From the NCBI GenBank assembly GCA_022605405.1, contig JABYQQ010000009.1:1550001-1614000 (forward strand): a DNA stretch of 64,000 nt. Reading direction: 5' to 3'. How positions within the stretch are numbered: the stretch's first letter is position 1; every line of letters begins with the position of its first letter. This document shows, one piece after another, positions 42,764 through 53,141 of this stretch. The translations under genes were made by a program, and so were the position numbers. Source of the DNA: Earliella scabrosa (taxonomy: Eukaryota > Basidiomycota > Agaricomycetes > Polyporales > Polyporaceae). Below the pieces are notes generated by a model. It did not search any database. It was given only the letters and a program-made list of their open reading frames with translations, and was not told the origin of the DNA.

Positions 42764-44932
42764 CCCCGCAATACAACAAAGACCTGCTCGGCGGGATGCA
42801 CAAGGACAAGGGCAGCCTGAAGGCAGTAGAGGGGAAGCGGAGAAGAGGCAGCAGCAGCTGCGCGCCCCCGCGGAAACAGGGTGGTATAAGTAACCCTCGG
42901 CATCCGTCCGCCCCTCCGAGCGTGCTCGCGCCACCGTGATGATTCGTGACTGATCCCTTGCGGCGATGCGCGTCCAGGACTTCTCGGACGGAGAACCGCG
43001 CGCGAGTCTGGGACCCCACGCTCGCCAGCTCGCCCTTCTTCCGCCGGAAGGCACCCGGCTGTGTGACGGCATCCTGCCCTCGATATCGGACTCCCAGGCC
43101 TTTGGGCGTAGCGTACCCTGCGGAACCCAGGTCGGAGCGTTCCAAATTGAAAGTCAGGCCCCAGGGCTGAACGTTAACTGTACCACTGGGGCCGTTCTAG
43201 CATTCGGTCGTAGCGGAGTTTCGCGCGGATCGCTGAAGAGGCCTGCCCCTGCTTCTGCGGGCTCGTATAGCGACCGAGGGTGGATCGCGAGCTAGGAATG
43301 GGACGCCATACATTCACGCGTGTGTCAAGGGGGACGTGAAGCCTACGCGTTCGCCGGAGGACGTCTTCGGTTCTCGTGTGCTCGGCGTACTCGTCTCGTT
43401 CCCCGGTGGCGCTGAGAAAGCGCCCCGGATATTCGTGCTTGCAGAACATTTCCATGCTGTCGTGACGGTTGGTCGCTCTGAATAAGGGATCCTGTCAGAC
43501 AATGTGGGCTAATTGGCCACGATGCGATGCGCAGACGGGTCACGGTGATGTCGAGTTCAGCTGAACACGGACGCCAGTGCGACTCCTCGCTTGCCCAGCC
43601 CGACGAGCCGTTGTTCCTCGGGTTCGGACCATCGAAGCGCCAGGGTCCAGATTCTTGATATTTTTTTGCTCGTCGGACAGCAGCTTCTTCTCGCTTACGA
43701 AAGATTGAGGTTGTCCATCGTTGCTAGAGGGATCCGGGGACAGAACGCTGCGAACGGGGACAAGGGGCCCCGCCAAAACCCGATATCCCCAACTGCGTAT
43801 TAGCGCATTTGGTGCTGCAGTGAACCGGTGTAGTCGTATGTGCGAACTTAACACGCCTGGGTGGTTCCAAGACGCCGCATTCCGTCGCACAGCTGGCATA
43901 GTGTGAGGCATCGTCAGGAAATTTGTAGTAGTATGGACGTACCCCGTTCCCCAATTGCACCATCATGTTCATTCAGCCCACGACTGAGAGAGACGTGCAC
44001 CCTAGGAAGACCAGCGGAATCCCTGCACAACATCCGGTCGCAGTGCGGACGGAAATTGAGAACACAGCTGCAGAAGAAGCGGGAGGTCTATCATGAGTCA
44101 AACCAGTCGGGGACTTCGAATTCGATGCGCATGGACGCGGCGCTGGCCAATCCCCCTAGTACGATCACTCCTGCAATGTTCCGGTCAGAAATGACTGAAC
44201 TGAGAACAGAAGACGTCGGACCTCAACCCGGGATCGCATACTGCGCCGTGATGTTGTCAATGGGCTGAGGCAGGGCTTTGTCCCAGAAGGAATGAATGCT
44301 ACGCGCGGCCGGCGATCTCGTAAATTGAGTGAAGATGCACCAATCAACCAGCCCTCGGCGCAGATGCCAGCTGTTCGTCGTCAAGGCGCATACCGCTAGC
44401 AACCGCGGTGTCGCGGAGGAGTGCCAAAAGGGCATGGAGACGTCAGGGTTAACACCGTTTACGAAGCTGGCATCGTGGTTCTCGTCAAGGAGAAGGCGCT
44501 GGGATCTTCTCAGCCTCATGGGCGCTTGAAGCCTCCTTGAACTCGCGGGACCCCTTCAGCTACCGCAGCTTAGAGCCTGTCGCATGGATGGGATGGATGC
44601 ACTCATCGAATCTAGATGTTCGAGCTCGGGGCCGGGAGAATTCGGAGTGGACCAGTCGACGATCTCTGCGACCTGGGCGTAGCTGCAGACAGTACCACGG
44701 AAGTAACATTCAGCTTTGATCGGTATGATACTATGCTACAAGGGACGTCTACACACGATATAGAGCATTGACATGACGGGGATGGTGGGGTGGGGGAAGG
44801 AGAAGAGTTGGAAGAATGGAAAGATAGACAGCGCGGCGGGGGACAGAGTACGACAGAGACGGAAGACGGAGGACAAGAGGGGCGCGGAAGGAGAGAGGCG
44901 GTATACGGTGACATCACGACGACCCTACGCGA
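42764..44932. other. 2.2-kb region without a supported gene
   Basis: Lies upstream of the 7-TM gene and downstream of the cullin. The first 300 bp are promoter-like. Minus-strand frames at 43540-43911, 43724-43972 and 44223-44519 look partly protein-like (for example VIVLGGLASAASMRIEF near 44130), but the only obvious donor/acceptor pair leaves the wrong phase. It may hold a decayed or highly divergent gene. Confidence 0.4.
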
Positions 44933-47696
44933 TCACGCGACGTACGCGAAGGTGTCGCGAGTGCCTTCGACACGCTCGATGTACTCCTTCTCGAGCAAGT
45001 GGTCGATCGCCTGGGAACAGACAACGTCAGCCACACCATTCAACGACGGAGCAAACGACGAGCATAACGTACCTTCTTGATGTCGGGGATCTTCGGCGTG
45101 AACCGCTGGGAAATCTGTTGGATGACTTCTTGGATGAGCGCTTGGTTCTTCATCGTCTTGCGTGCCTTCATAATACTACATGGGCGGAGTGAGGGTAAGT
45201 CGTCAATGAATTACAGGAGAGCATTGCTAGTAGTACGCACCGGACGATGGTCGCCTGGATGACGTACTTCCGGTCCTCGTCGACCGTCTTGAGCACATCC
45301 GTTGACTCCGCCTTCTGCTCGGCTTTGATCGGCATATTAAGGTTGATGCGGATCTTCTTCGACTTGAAGCCTACGACACGGATGAGCAACGACTCCCAAA
45401 GATAGGTCTCCGGCGAATAAGTACGTACCTGGGTTCAAGTCGTACTGATCCGTCTCCTCGTTGATGAGGATCTTCGCCTTCACGAGGACGGCGAGCACCT
45501 GCTTGAGGATGTCCTTGCTGATAGCTGTCGCGCTGACAAGCTCGTCGAGCGAGAGCGTGTCGTTGTTGTTGTACTGCAGAAGTACAGCCATCTGCCATGA
45601 GCTCGTCATGAGGATGTACTTCTGGTTGAGGTAGTTCGTTCTAAGCTCGTTCTTCGAGTAGTTCCACAGCCACGTGAGCTTACGCCCGGAGTGCTTCTGC
45701 TGGTAGTACTGCGAAAAGCGAGTGTACGTAGGTAGGATGTCTTGCGGGATGATGAAGTCGTGTGCAGGAGGGTTAAGCGGCCAGAAGTTGGTACCGAGGA
45801 CCATGATGCTAAACGTGATGTCCATGTCATCGTGGTTCTGCTGCATACGCTCCTTGAAGTTGTCGGTAAGATCCTTGCTCAGACTCATGTCTAACGTGGT
45901 GGTCAGTCGATGCAGCGAATAGATTGATGGTTCGCACGCACCGGTGAACATGCGTTGCAGCTTGTTCGTGTACTCGAAACCACACGCCTCCTTGAGCTTC
46001 GAGATCATGCTAGCCTCGGCCTCGTCGGACGCCGAGACACCATGGATGAGACGTTTGGACAGCTTCGTAGTGTAGAACGACTGGAATACATCCTTGTCGT
46101 CGATGTACTTGAAGAGAATCATCTGATGCCCCGCATTAACAATCAGCGAAAGGAAGTCCTGGCTTTGCGCAAATACGTACCACTTTGTTGAGTGCGCCCT
46201 CGAGATCCTCCTCTTCAGCCATCTTGTTGTTCTTGCGGAGCAACGCATCCGCGTGCTTGGCAAGAAGCTCAGGCGACTTCGTCGTTGACGTACCGGTAGC
46301 CGCATTACGGTTGACGAACTCTCTGCAAGCCTTGTCGAGACTAGCCACGAAGCCCGCCTCACCACGGAAGCTCCGGCCGACCGTCTCGGAGTTCTTCTGA
46401 TGAACCTCGAGCAAGGCGTCGACGTAGGCTTTAGGGTCGACTTCCGCGGCAGCACCGCCTTCGCCAACGAGCTTCGCGACGGCGGCGAGACCCGCCCGCT
46501 TGACGTGCTCCTCGAACTTCTTGCGAAGTGGCTCGAGACCCTCTTGAATACGAGAAAGGAGAGCGTACATGCGTTGCAAGTCCTCGTCCTTGTCGTAATC
46601 GAGCAGGCCTTGGAAGCTCTCCCACATGAGCTCGGCATGCTCACGGATGAGCACATGCTCGCACTTGTTGATCAACGCCTTGCGGGTGTTGGTGTTCATG
46701 TACCGCTCTACACGGTCCTCCTCCTCACGAAGACGCTCCTCAGCCTTCTTGAGATAGTCGGCGACGCTGTTCTCGGAGAGGAACGCCTTGGACTCTTGGC
46801 GATAGTACTTCTCGGTCGCTTCCAGGAAAGGGTTCTCAAGGTGTTCCCGGTAGACCTCATACGAGACCTTGTTGATGTCGGTCTCGTCAAGACCAAGGGA
46901 GACAAACGAGTCCACGACCTTCTTCACGAGACCCTGGTCGATCGCCTCACCGTTCCTCTGGCGTTCGATCAGGCGCAGGATCGCACCGGCAAGCTTGGAA
47001 TGTTTGCTCTGTACATGAAGGAAGAAGTTGGACTTCCATTGCACAAGTGCGAGCTGGGATGTGGAACGCGTCAGCTGCGTGTTGAACTGATCTGAAAGAG
47101 ACGCGTACCGTGTATACGGGATAGACGCCCTTCCTGCCCTCGTCGCGCTCTCGCTTCACCCAATGCCGGTTGAGGTACGTGAAAAGACGGTTGATATAGT
47201 TCGCGCCCGTCGTGTAGCGATCCCATTCCCGGGCGTAGTACCGCAGCAGCGCTTCGTCCTGCAGCGCGTCCGATTCCTGAAGGTAGCACAGGCGCCCAGG
47301 TCAATGGACCCGATATATAGGAGTGGCGAGAGGGCGACTCACCGTTCGGAGGGCCTTCAGGTGGTTCACGAAGTACCTGATGAGATTATTGTACAGATCA
47401 GAGCCCATCAGGTTGGCTCCCGCTGCTGTAAGATCAATAAACATCGGCGTATGGGGGAGAACTGAGCACGTACTGCGATGGCCCATCCCGCCAGCCTGAT
47501 CCCCTGACCCATGCATCTTGGAAGATGTACAATAGTTGTAGGAGACGGTGTAAAGGCTCATGTACTTGGAGTACGAGACACCAGTCTGGAGCTTGGTCAT
47601 GATATGGTCGACGCCCTCCTCGAGATACGCCCATGTCGTCGCGAGGTCCGCATTAGGCGGGGGCATCGGGTAGGAACCACCTGCGGCACTAGCCAT
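44933..47696 (-). CDS. CDC53: Cullin-1 / Cdc53, SCF scaffold
   Basis: Scaffold of SCF ubiquitin ligases: the N-terminus binds Skp1 and F-box proteins, the C-terminus binds the RING protein Rbx1. About nine exons, roughly 780 residues. Markers: N-terminal TWAYLEEGVDHIMTKL and SYSKYMSLYTVSYNYC; SLGLDETDINKVSYEVYREH; the cullin-homology domain FKYIDDKDVFQSFYTTKLSKRLIHG and FSIMVLGTNFWPLNPP; YNNNDTLSLDEL; and the neddylation segment TIVR-IMKARKTMKNQALI, where the intron falls between IVR and the IMK carrying the acceptor lysine. The end IDHLLEKEYIERV with FAYVA is the canonical winged helix. The start at 47696 follows a GC-rich leader. Three F-box-type genes lie on the same window. Confidence 0.95.
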
Positions 47697-48417
47697 ATCT
47701 GAGGTCGTGAGCGGGAAGGGTCGTCAACGGGGGAGAAGAGGAAGGGGAGAGGAGAAGAAAGTGGTCAATGGTCAAGAGCACTGCTTGGGCGTCTGGGCTC
47801 GTGGCTGCCTCAAGGAGTCACGCAGCGTGTATCTACGATCGTGACACCGCGACGCTTCCGCCACCATCTTTGGCCATGCTCGCGCGACCGCGATGTCGAC
47901 TTTCATACTCATAAGCTCAACCTCACCAAGCCATTCATGTCTTGACTCGCAGTGTTCCCAGATCTATGTATGAGCGTATGCGGTAGACCATCCAGTGCAC
48001 GTGCCACTGCTCTCGTCGAATAGATATATACCTGCTCCTTTTCTCTCCGATGAGCATATACGATACGTGCGTTCACGGAGGGAGTCGACGAATTCGCCTC
48101 TTGACTTAGGCCTGACTTAGGCCTAGTCCTGCAGGTTTTGTCCTCACTGTGCGCGATCCCGAGTATGTACCGGCTTCTCGGACCGCTACTTGCCGCAGCA
48201 CGAGTCCTCACGCATCGACGCGTCGGTGGCATACGCTCATCGACATCCATGATACCACTGACAGTCCTGGCACTCACACTCGGCGTGCGTTGCTGACTGA
48301 TGTCCAACAAACATTACGGGCTTTCTTCCTCTTCGCCATGCCCTTGCGACGCCATATGAAAGGCTCAACTTCAACTTCTCGCCCAATCTTGCCCCCCGAC
48401 CTTGAACTACTGCAGCC
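47697..48417. other. Divergent intergenic region, cullin and PHD gene
   Basis: 721 bp serving as upstream region for both genes. No gene seen. The octamer-like GACTTAGGCCT occurs twice in tandem near 48103-48125. Confidence 0.5.
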
Positions 48418-50204
48418 ATGAGCGCAACAGCACCTTTCTTACCCCCGCCCGGGACACGCTGTTTCCGATGTAACAAGGATCATAGCACCGCAGAAGCCTT
48501 CCTCATGGCCTGCGGAAAGTGCGAACGCGCATGGCATCACAGTGAGTCTTCCTGCCCCATTTCTCATATTGCACTTGAGTTGGTAGCATCGACGCGCAGG
48601 ATGCCACATACCTCCTGTTCTAGAACAGGAGATCATGGGGCGAATTCGAGCGGATGAGAAGGGAAAGCGCAATAGAGGGCTCGGGAGCTGGCAGTGTCGG
48701 TTATGTACGAAGAAGAGCAGAACCGAACCTTCGAGCGTTGCTCAGTCCGCTCAAGTAAGCCATTCTTCTCCCAATGACATTCAAAGACAAGGCCATGAAT
48801 CATTCTCGAACGAGTACAGCCTGCAATCATACCATCCACCTCTGCGGCCCATACGGTCATTACTATTGACGACGATGACGACGACGATATCATTATTCTG
48901 GATGGGCCTCCCACTCAGCCAGTGCCTACGCAGGCCCAACTGCCCAGCACCCTAGCGCCGCAGCACCAGGCGGCCAACGATTCGACCTCACCTTCCGGTA
49001 CCTCGTCTGTCGATCATCCCTCATATGGCGGCATTCCAGCTCGGTCTACCACTCTATCGTCGTCCTCTCAGGCTTCGTTTTCATCTACCAAGCCGACAGC
49101 TACCCCTGATGCGGTACGACCGAGCGAACCATCGTCTAAGGGGAAGACCCGTTCGCTCCCTGTTGCAATTGATAGCTTCGGCCAACCCGCACCGACCGTT
49201 GTTTCCCCGCCCTTGGGGGACACGCCGACACCATCCAGCGAGCCCTCTAGGATGCAAGAGAAGGGTAAGGAGAAGGAACGACCTCTCCCACGAGTCACCG
49301 TGAGTGCTGTATAATCACTGTATTCATGACCATTCATCTTCGCCCGTAGAAACGCGTAGCGGCAAGGGCCGCCCCCGTCGTGACGCCTTTGACCGAAGAT
49401 ACCTCAACAGGTAGTGCGCCTCGCACCCAACATACCCAGATTCCCCCTTCGACGCGGTTGCGCTCTTCTAGCCCCCGACCCAGCCATCAATCGTCGGGTC
49501 AGGGTGACCTCCTTGCTACTCCTCGGCGTCATCCGCTCGCCGCACCCCCTCCCGCGCGCACGCCGTCTCCACCTCCGTCGACCATTGTGTTCTCTCCACA
49601 GTCCATCCGCGCGCTCATTGCGGATATGCGTGCCCAGGGTCGCCTCGCGCCTCCTCCCACCATCGAATACGTGAACGACCGCCGCAGAGACGATCAGGTC
49701 GTGCATGATGGTCGAACATCTAAGCGCGTCACAAGCCGCCCGCGCAAGCCTACCCCACTCTTCATGAGTAGCGACTCTAGCGAAGAAGACGCGGATATGC
49801 GAGACAGCATGGACGTCGACGCGGAGATGTCAGCGCCGGAGGCGGTTCCTCAGTCGAACTCCAAGCATGAACCTGAACCTCCGCCGAGCCCTCACATCGT
49901 ACCGAAGGTCGAGGAAGATCCGCACAACATCGATGACCTTTATGGCGAGATCGCTCCGGCTTACCGCACTCCTCCGCCTCCACGGCTCCTCTACATGGAT
50001 CGTGACAATGGACCATCTCCGGATGACGAATTGGCGCACATTTTCGAGAAGATGGCGAGGGTAGAGGAACAGCGGAATGCTGCCAGTGGAGCTGCCCCAT
50101 TGTCAGTGCGGCCGAGGAAGACGGCTGCGCGAAAGCTGTATGGGAAGGAGTTGGCGAAGGTGAAGAAAGGGCTCATTTGTTTCTGCCAAACGAAGCCTAG
50201 ATGA
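48418..50204 (+). CDS. PHD-finger protein with SUMO-interaction-like motifs
   Basis: Four exons, 48418-48541, 48600-48754, 48820-49299 and 49350-50204, 537 residues. An N-terminal C4HC3 zinc finger runs from about residue 15 to 83: CFRC, CGKC, H, then HRC (after AWHH) and a final CRLC. The order and spacing fit a PHD finger, which usually reads methylated or unmodified histone H3 tails. Right after it, at residues ~106-122, VITI, seven Asp and IIILDG form two hydrophobic cores around an acidic run, resembling SUMO-interaction motifs. The rest is disordered Ser/Pro with SDSSEEDADMRDSMDVD and a C-terminal helix LAHIFEKMARVEEQRNAA, basic tail and a final CFC. Chromatin role linked to SUMO is inference. 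I recognise no named orthologue. Confidence 0.75.
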
Positions 50205-50518
50205 ACAGCAGTACTATGCTTATGTCGGTCAGTTAGTAGTGGCAGACCCGTATGGCTCTCAGATTTGTAACGATGGCCTCCCTCTTTCTATCTTTATTGT
50301 TTCGTCTGATCTATCAGCGTTGGCTCGAAATTTTGCGACAGCTCCTTGAGCGTCGAGTACTGAGTACTGCCAGTGGGCCAGAGGCTGCCCGAGATGCAAC
50401 CAGCTGCCAGTAGTCGTTGATTATCCCCATGACGCGGTACAGGCGCTTGACTGATCTCGTTGTGCTGCCCCCAACCGGCAAATGTTGCAAATGTCTACTA
50501 CGCACACCCACACCCCAG
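50205..50518. other. Intergenic region, PHD gene to SET-TAD3 gene
   Basis: 314 bp with a 3' flank and a promoter on the same strand. Nothing else seen. Confidence 0.5.
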
Positions 50519-52445
50519 ATGGCATCTCAGACATCCGCATTAACAACGCCACTAGCAGCTGCTCCGCAACATCTCAACAGCGCAGGGCTTCGAATCGAGT
50601 ATGCTCAGGGAAAAGGACGAGGAGTGTATGGTGCGTCACACCCTGTCAGGCAGATTGCGCTCGCTCAGTTTTGTTTGGGATGCATAGCATGCCGCGAGAT
50701 CCCCGCACAGACTGCGATTGAGATCAGTCCCGTCCTTCTTTTTACCGCGCAAGAGTACGCCGAGCATGGACGGCACACCGTCCTCGATCACTACACTTTC
50801 GTGTGGAGAGACGGGAGAATGGCGCTCGCCCTAGGCCTAGGTGCGTGCATTTCCCTCAGTGCGAATGAGTTCGTGCTCATCTTATTGGAAGCGCGTGGGT
50901 GATGCATCGTGCGTGTGCCGGGCAGGATCGTTGTTCAATCACTCGCAGAGACCCAACGTTTCATACACCATCGATCCGGCTACCGAATCCATTCGCTACA
51001 CTACCTCTCGCAGGGTATTGCCTGGTGAAGAGCTCTGCATATTCTATGGCCACAAACTCTGGTTTGACCCCGTGGACGCGGCGGATGGTACCGAGGCAGT
51101 GCCTGTGGAGGAGCCGGACGACGGATGGGGAGGCCTCGGCGGAGTAGGGGATGCGGGTGGTGGCTTTGACGAAGACCCGAAGGACTCTCTGGATGTTCTA
51201 ATTGCTGCCTTCGCGGATGGCGACCCAGAACAGGTTGTTCTTGAAGAGGAGTTACCGTTCAGGAGGCTCAAGCTCACTCCAGAGGATGAAGAGGAGGAGG
51301 ACGTGGACGCCGTTCGGAAGGGTGCGTGCATTCCCCCTTGTCCACCTTGTGCGATTCATGTGACTCTGGCCCACAGAAAACGCGTGGGCAGTGGATCTTC
51401 CCGACCCTCGACTGGCTGCAACTATGCTGAAGTACGTGCCGATGGTTGCACGCCCCTTGTTCTTTCTCATGTGCGACCTCACTATAGGTGGCTCAAGCCG
51501 GCCGGTTTCGACACGCCCTCCATGGTTCATCTCAAACGCATACGCAAAAATGATGACAAGATGACCATGTTACTGATCCTCACTCGCGAGCATCCCACAC
51601 CTCCAACGTTTCCGGACCACATCGAGTTACCGCCGCCATACGTGGTTCCTGTCCCCAAGACGCCTGCACTTACCATGACGTCTCTCAAACTCAAATCTTC
51701 GCTCTGGCCCACAATCTACGCTCCTCGAAAGAAATTTGAGCCCGAGCCATGGACGAGGGGCCGGGTACGATGGGCATGCGATGCCATGAAACAAGTTGCC
51801 AGACAGGGTCGCGAGGCTGGCAAGAAGGGCGAGGTACGCCCTTCATGTGACCTTGAAGTCCGTTCATGCGCGCTGACATCACAGTAGCTTCCGATCGCTG
51901 CATTCGTCCCCGTACCCTACGACGACGATACCAAAATCGCGACCCGTATGTTCGTGTCTGTTAGTGCACACGACACCCGCAACTCTGCATCTCACCCCCT
52001 CCGCCACTCCATTATCAATCTCGTGCGCGCAGTCGGCGAGCTTCGGGCCTCGTCGATCTCCCCTGAATCAACATGCACCCCACTTCAGCCCCCACCTATC
52101 GTCGACGTGCCCACTCCCTCCCTCACCACACACTATCCCCCACCTTCGCAGTCCGAGACGCGGACTGTCAACGGCGCACACTACCTCCTCACGTCCCTCA
52201 CACTCTTCACGACGCACGAGCCATGCATTATGTGCAGTATGGCGCTCCTACATTCGCGGGTCAAGGAGGTGTTCTACCTCTTCCCCATGGCCGAGACCGG
52301 CGGGTGTGGAAGTCTAGCGTGTCTCCCGAGGCTGAATGGCGTGAATCATCGGTATGGGATCAATGCATGGAGGCTGGGCGAGAAGAGAGTCGACGAGCTG
52401 GAGGAACAGAGCGGGCTTGGACTGGACGAGGCACGCGATGCTTAG
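50519..52445 (+). CDS. TAD3: SET domain fused to TAD3/ADAT3 pseudo-deaminase
   Basis: Six exons, 50519-50630, 50688-50840, 50926-51321, 51377-51431, 51488-51833 and 51888-52445, 539 residues. Residues ~20-150 are a SET domain: GKGRGVYACREIPAQTAIEI, HYTFVW, LGSLFNHSQRPNVSY (the NHSxxPN motif) and PGEELCIFYG. An acidic linker follows. From ~250 the protein is Tad3/ADAT3-like: WLKPAGFDTPSMVHLKRI, then the deaminase core with HPL at 390-392 where active enzymes have HAE, PCIMC at 466-470, and GCGSLACLPRLNGVNHRY. Tad3 lacks the catalytic Glu and pairs with Tad2 to convert A34 to I34 in tRNA; the zinc ligands H390, C467 and C470 are present. All joins are in frame, so this is one polypeptide. The SET substrate is unknown. 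Its stop lies 33 bp from that of the opposite gene. Confidence 0.9.
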
Positions 52446-52478
52446 AGGAGTTGGCGACGGCAGGGAGGGTGAACCGCC

Positions 52479-52943
52479 TCAAGGATCCGTCGAGGTGCGA
52501 TCATCGTGTTGCGCCTCATCAGTGGCACCCTGCGCCCGCGGAAGTGGTACCAGGGTCGTGTCCCCGTGCTTGAACGACCGAATGCCCGTGCGCACGATGC
52601 GAAGACGACTCGGGCAGCAGGGATCTGGGCATGCTACCTCGGCATCGGTGGACATCCAGTCGTTCGCTGCGGTCATGCGCTGCTTTGCGGCGAGAAGTGG
52701 GAGCACGGCACCTATGTCGGACGTCACATACATGTCGCGGTATGCGTCCAGCAGGAGAGACGCACCTAGAGAATATATTGAAATGCCTTGTCCAGGTGGG
52801 AGGTAGAGCATCTCGCCTTCGAGAGTGAAGTAGTCGCCTTCTTTTGCGCCACACATGATGCGCTTTCCCGGAGGACAGATCACCTCTACGCGGAGGTCGT
52901 AGAGCTGGAAGGTGTCGTCCAGTTGGTGGCCTGAAGAAGACAT
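52479..52943 (-). CDS. TIGR04076-like uncharacterised protein
   Basis: Two exons, 52943-52766 and 52711-52479, with a 54-nt intron (GTGCGT...ATAG); 136 residues. Splicing gives IYSLGAVLPLLAAKQR, the form seen in the family. Other blocks: FQLYDLRVEV, MCGAKEGDYF, MLYLPPGQG and NDWMSTDAEVACPDPCC. The family is common in bacteria and fungi and has no known function. The intron is a multiple of three without a stop, so retention would insert 18 residues. An upstream in-frame extension (to about 53021, no ATG) may be leader or another exon. Confidence 0.75.
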   Translation of the reverse strand: MSSSGHQLDDTFQLYDLRVEVICPPGKRIMCGAKEGDYFTLEGEMLYLPPGQGISIYSLGASLLLDAYRDMYVTSDIGAVLPLLAAKQRMTAANDWMSTDAEVACPDPCCPSRLRIVRTGIRSFKHGDTTLVPLPRAQGATDEAQHDDRTSTDP

Positions 52944-53141
52944 GCGTACGTGCACCAGATCGCACACGCGCGTATCGATCATCGTCTTCAAGCTTCTCGT
53001 AATGTTAACGTACAGCTGCAACGTGGGTATCCCATACTGAGCTCTTCCTCCGTCTGCAAACTTGTGAGCACCTTATCTTCTCACCATCTCATCTACCACT
53101 CTAATTGAGTTTCCTCGTAAAATCGTTACTCCAGCGACAAC

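Noticed and set aside
44091..44519. Two minus-strand pieces resembling exons, the second with a hydrophobic VIVLGGLASAAS segment
   Set aside because: The visible donor/acceptor pair (44227/44171) leaves the wrong phase, so the hydrophobic frame is not joined. No family resemblance.
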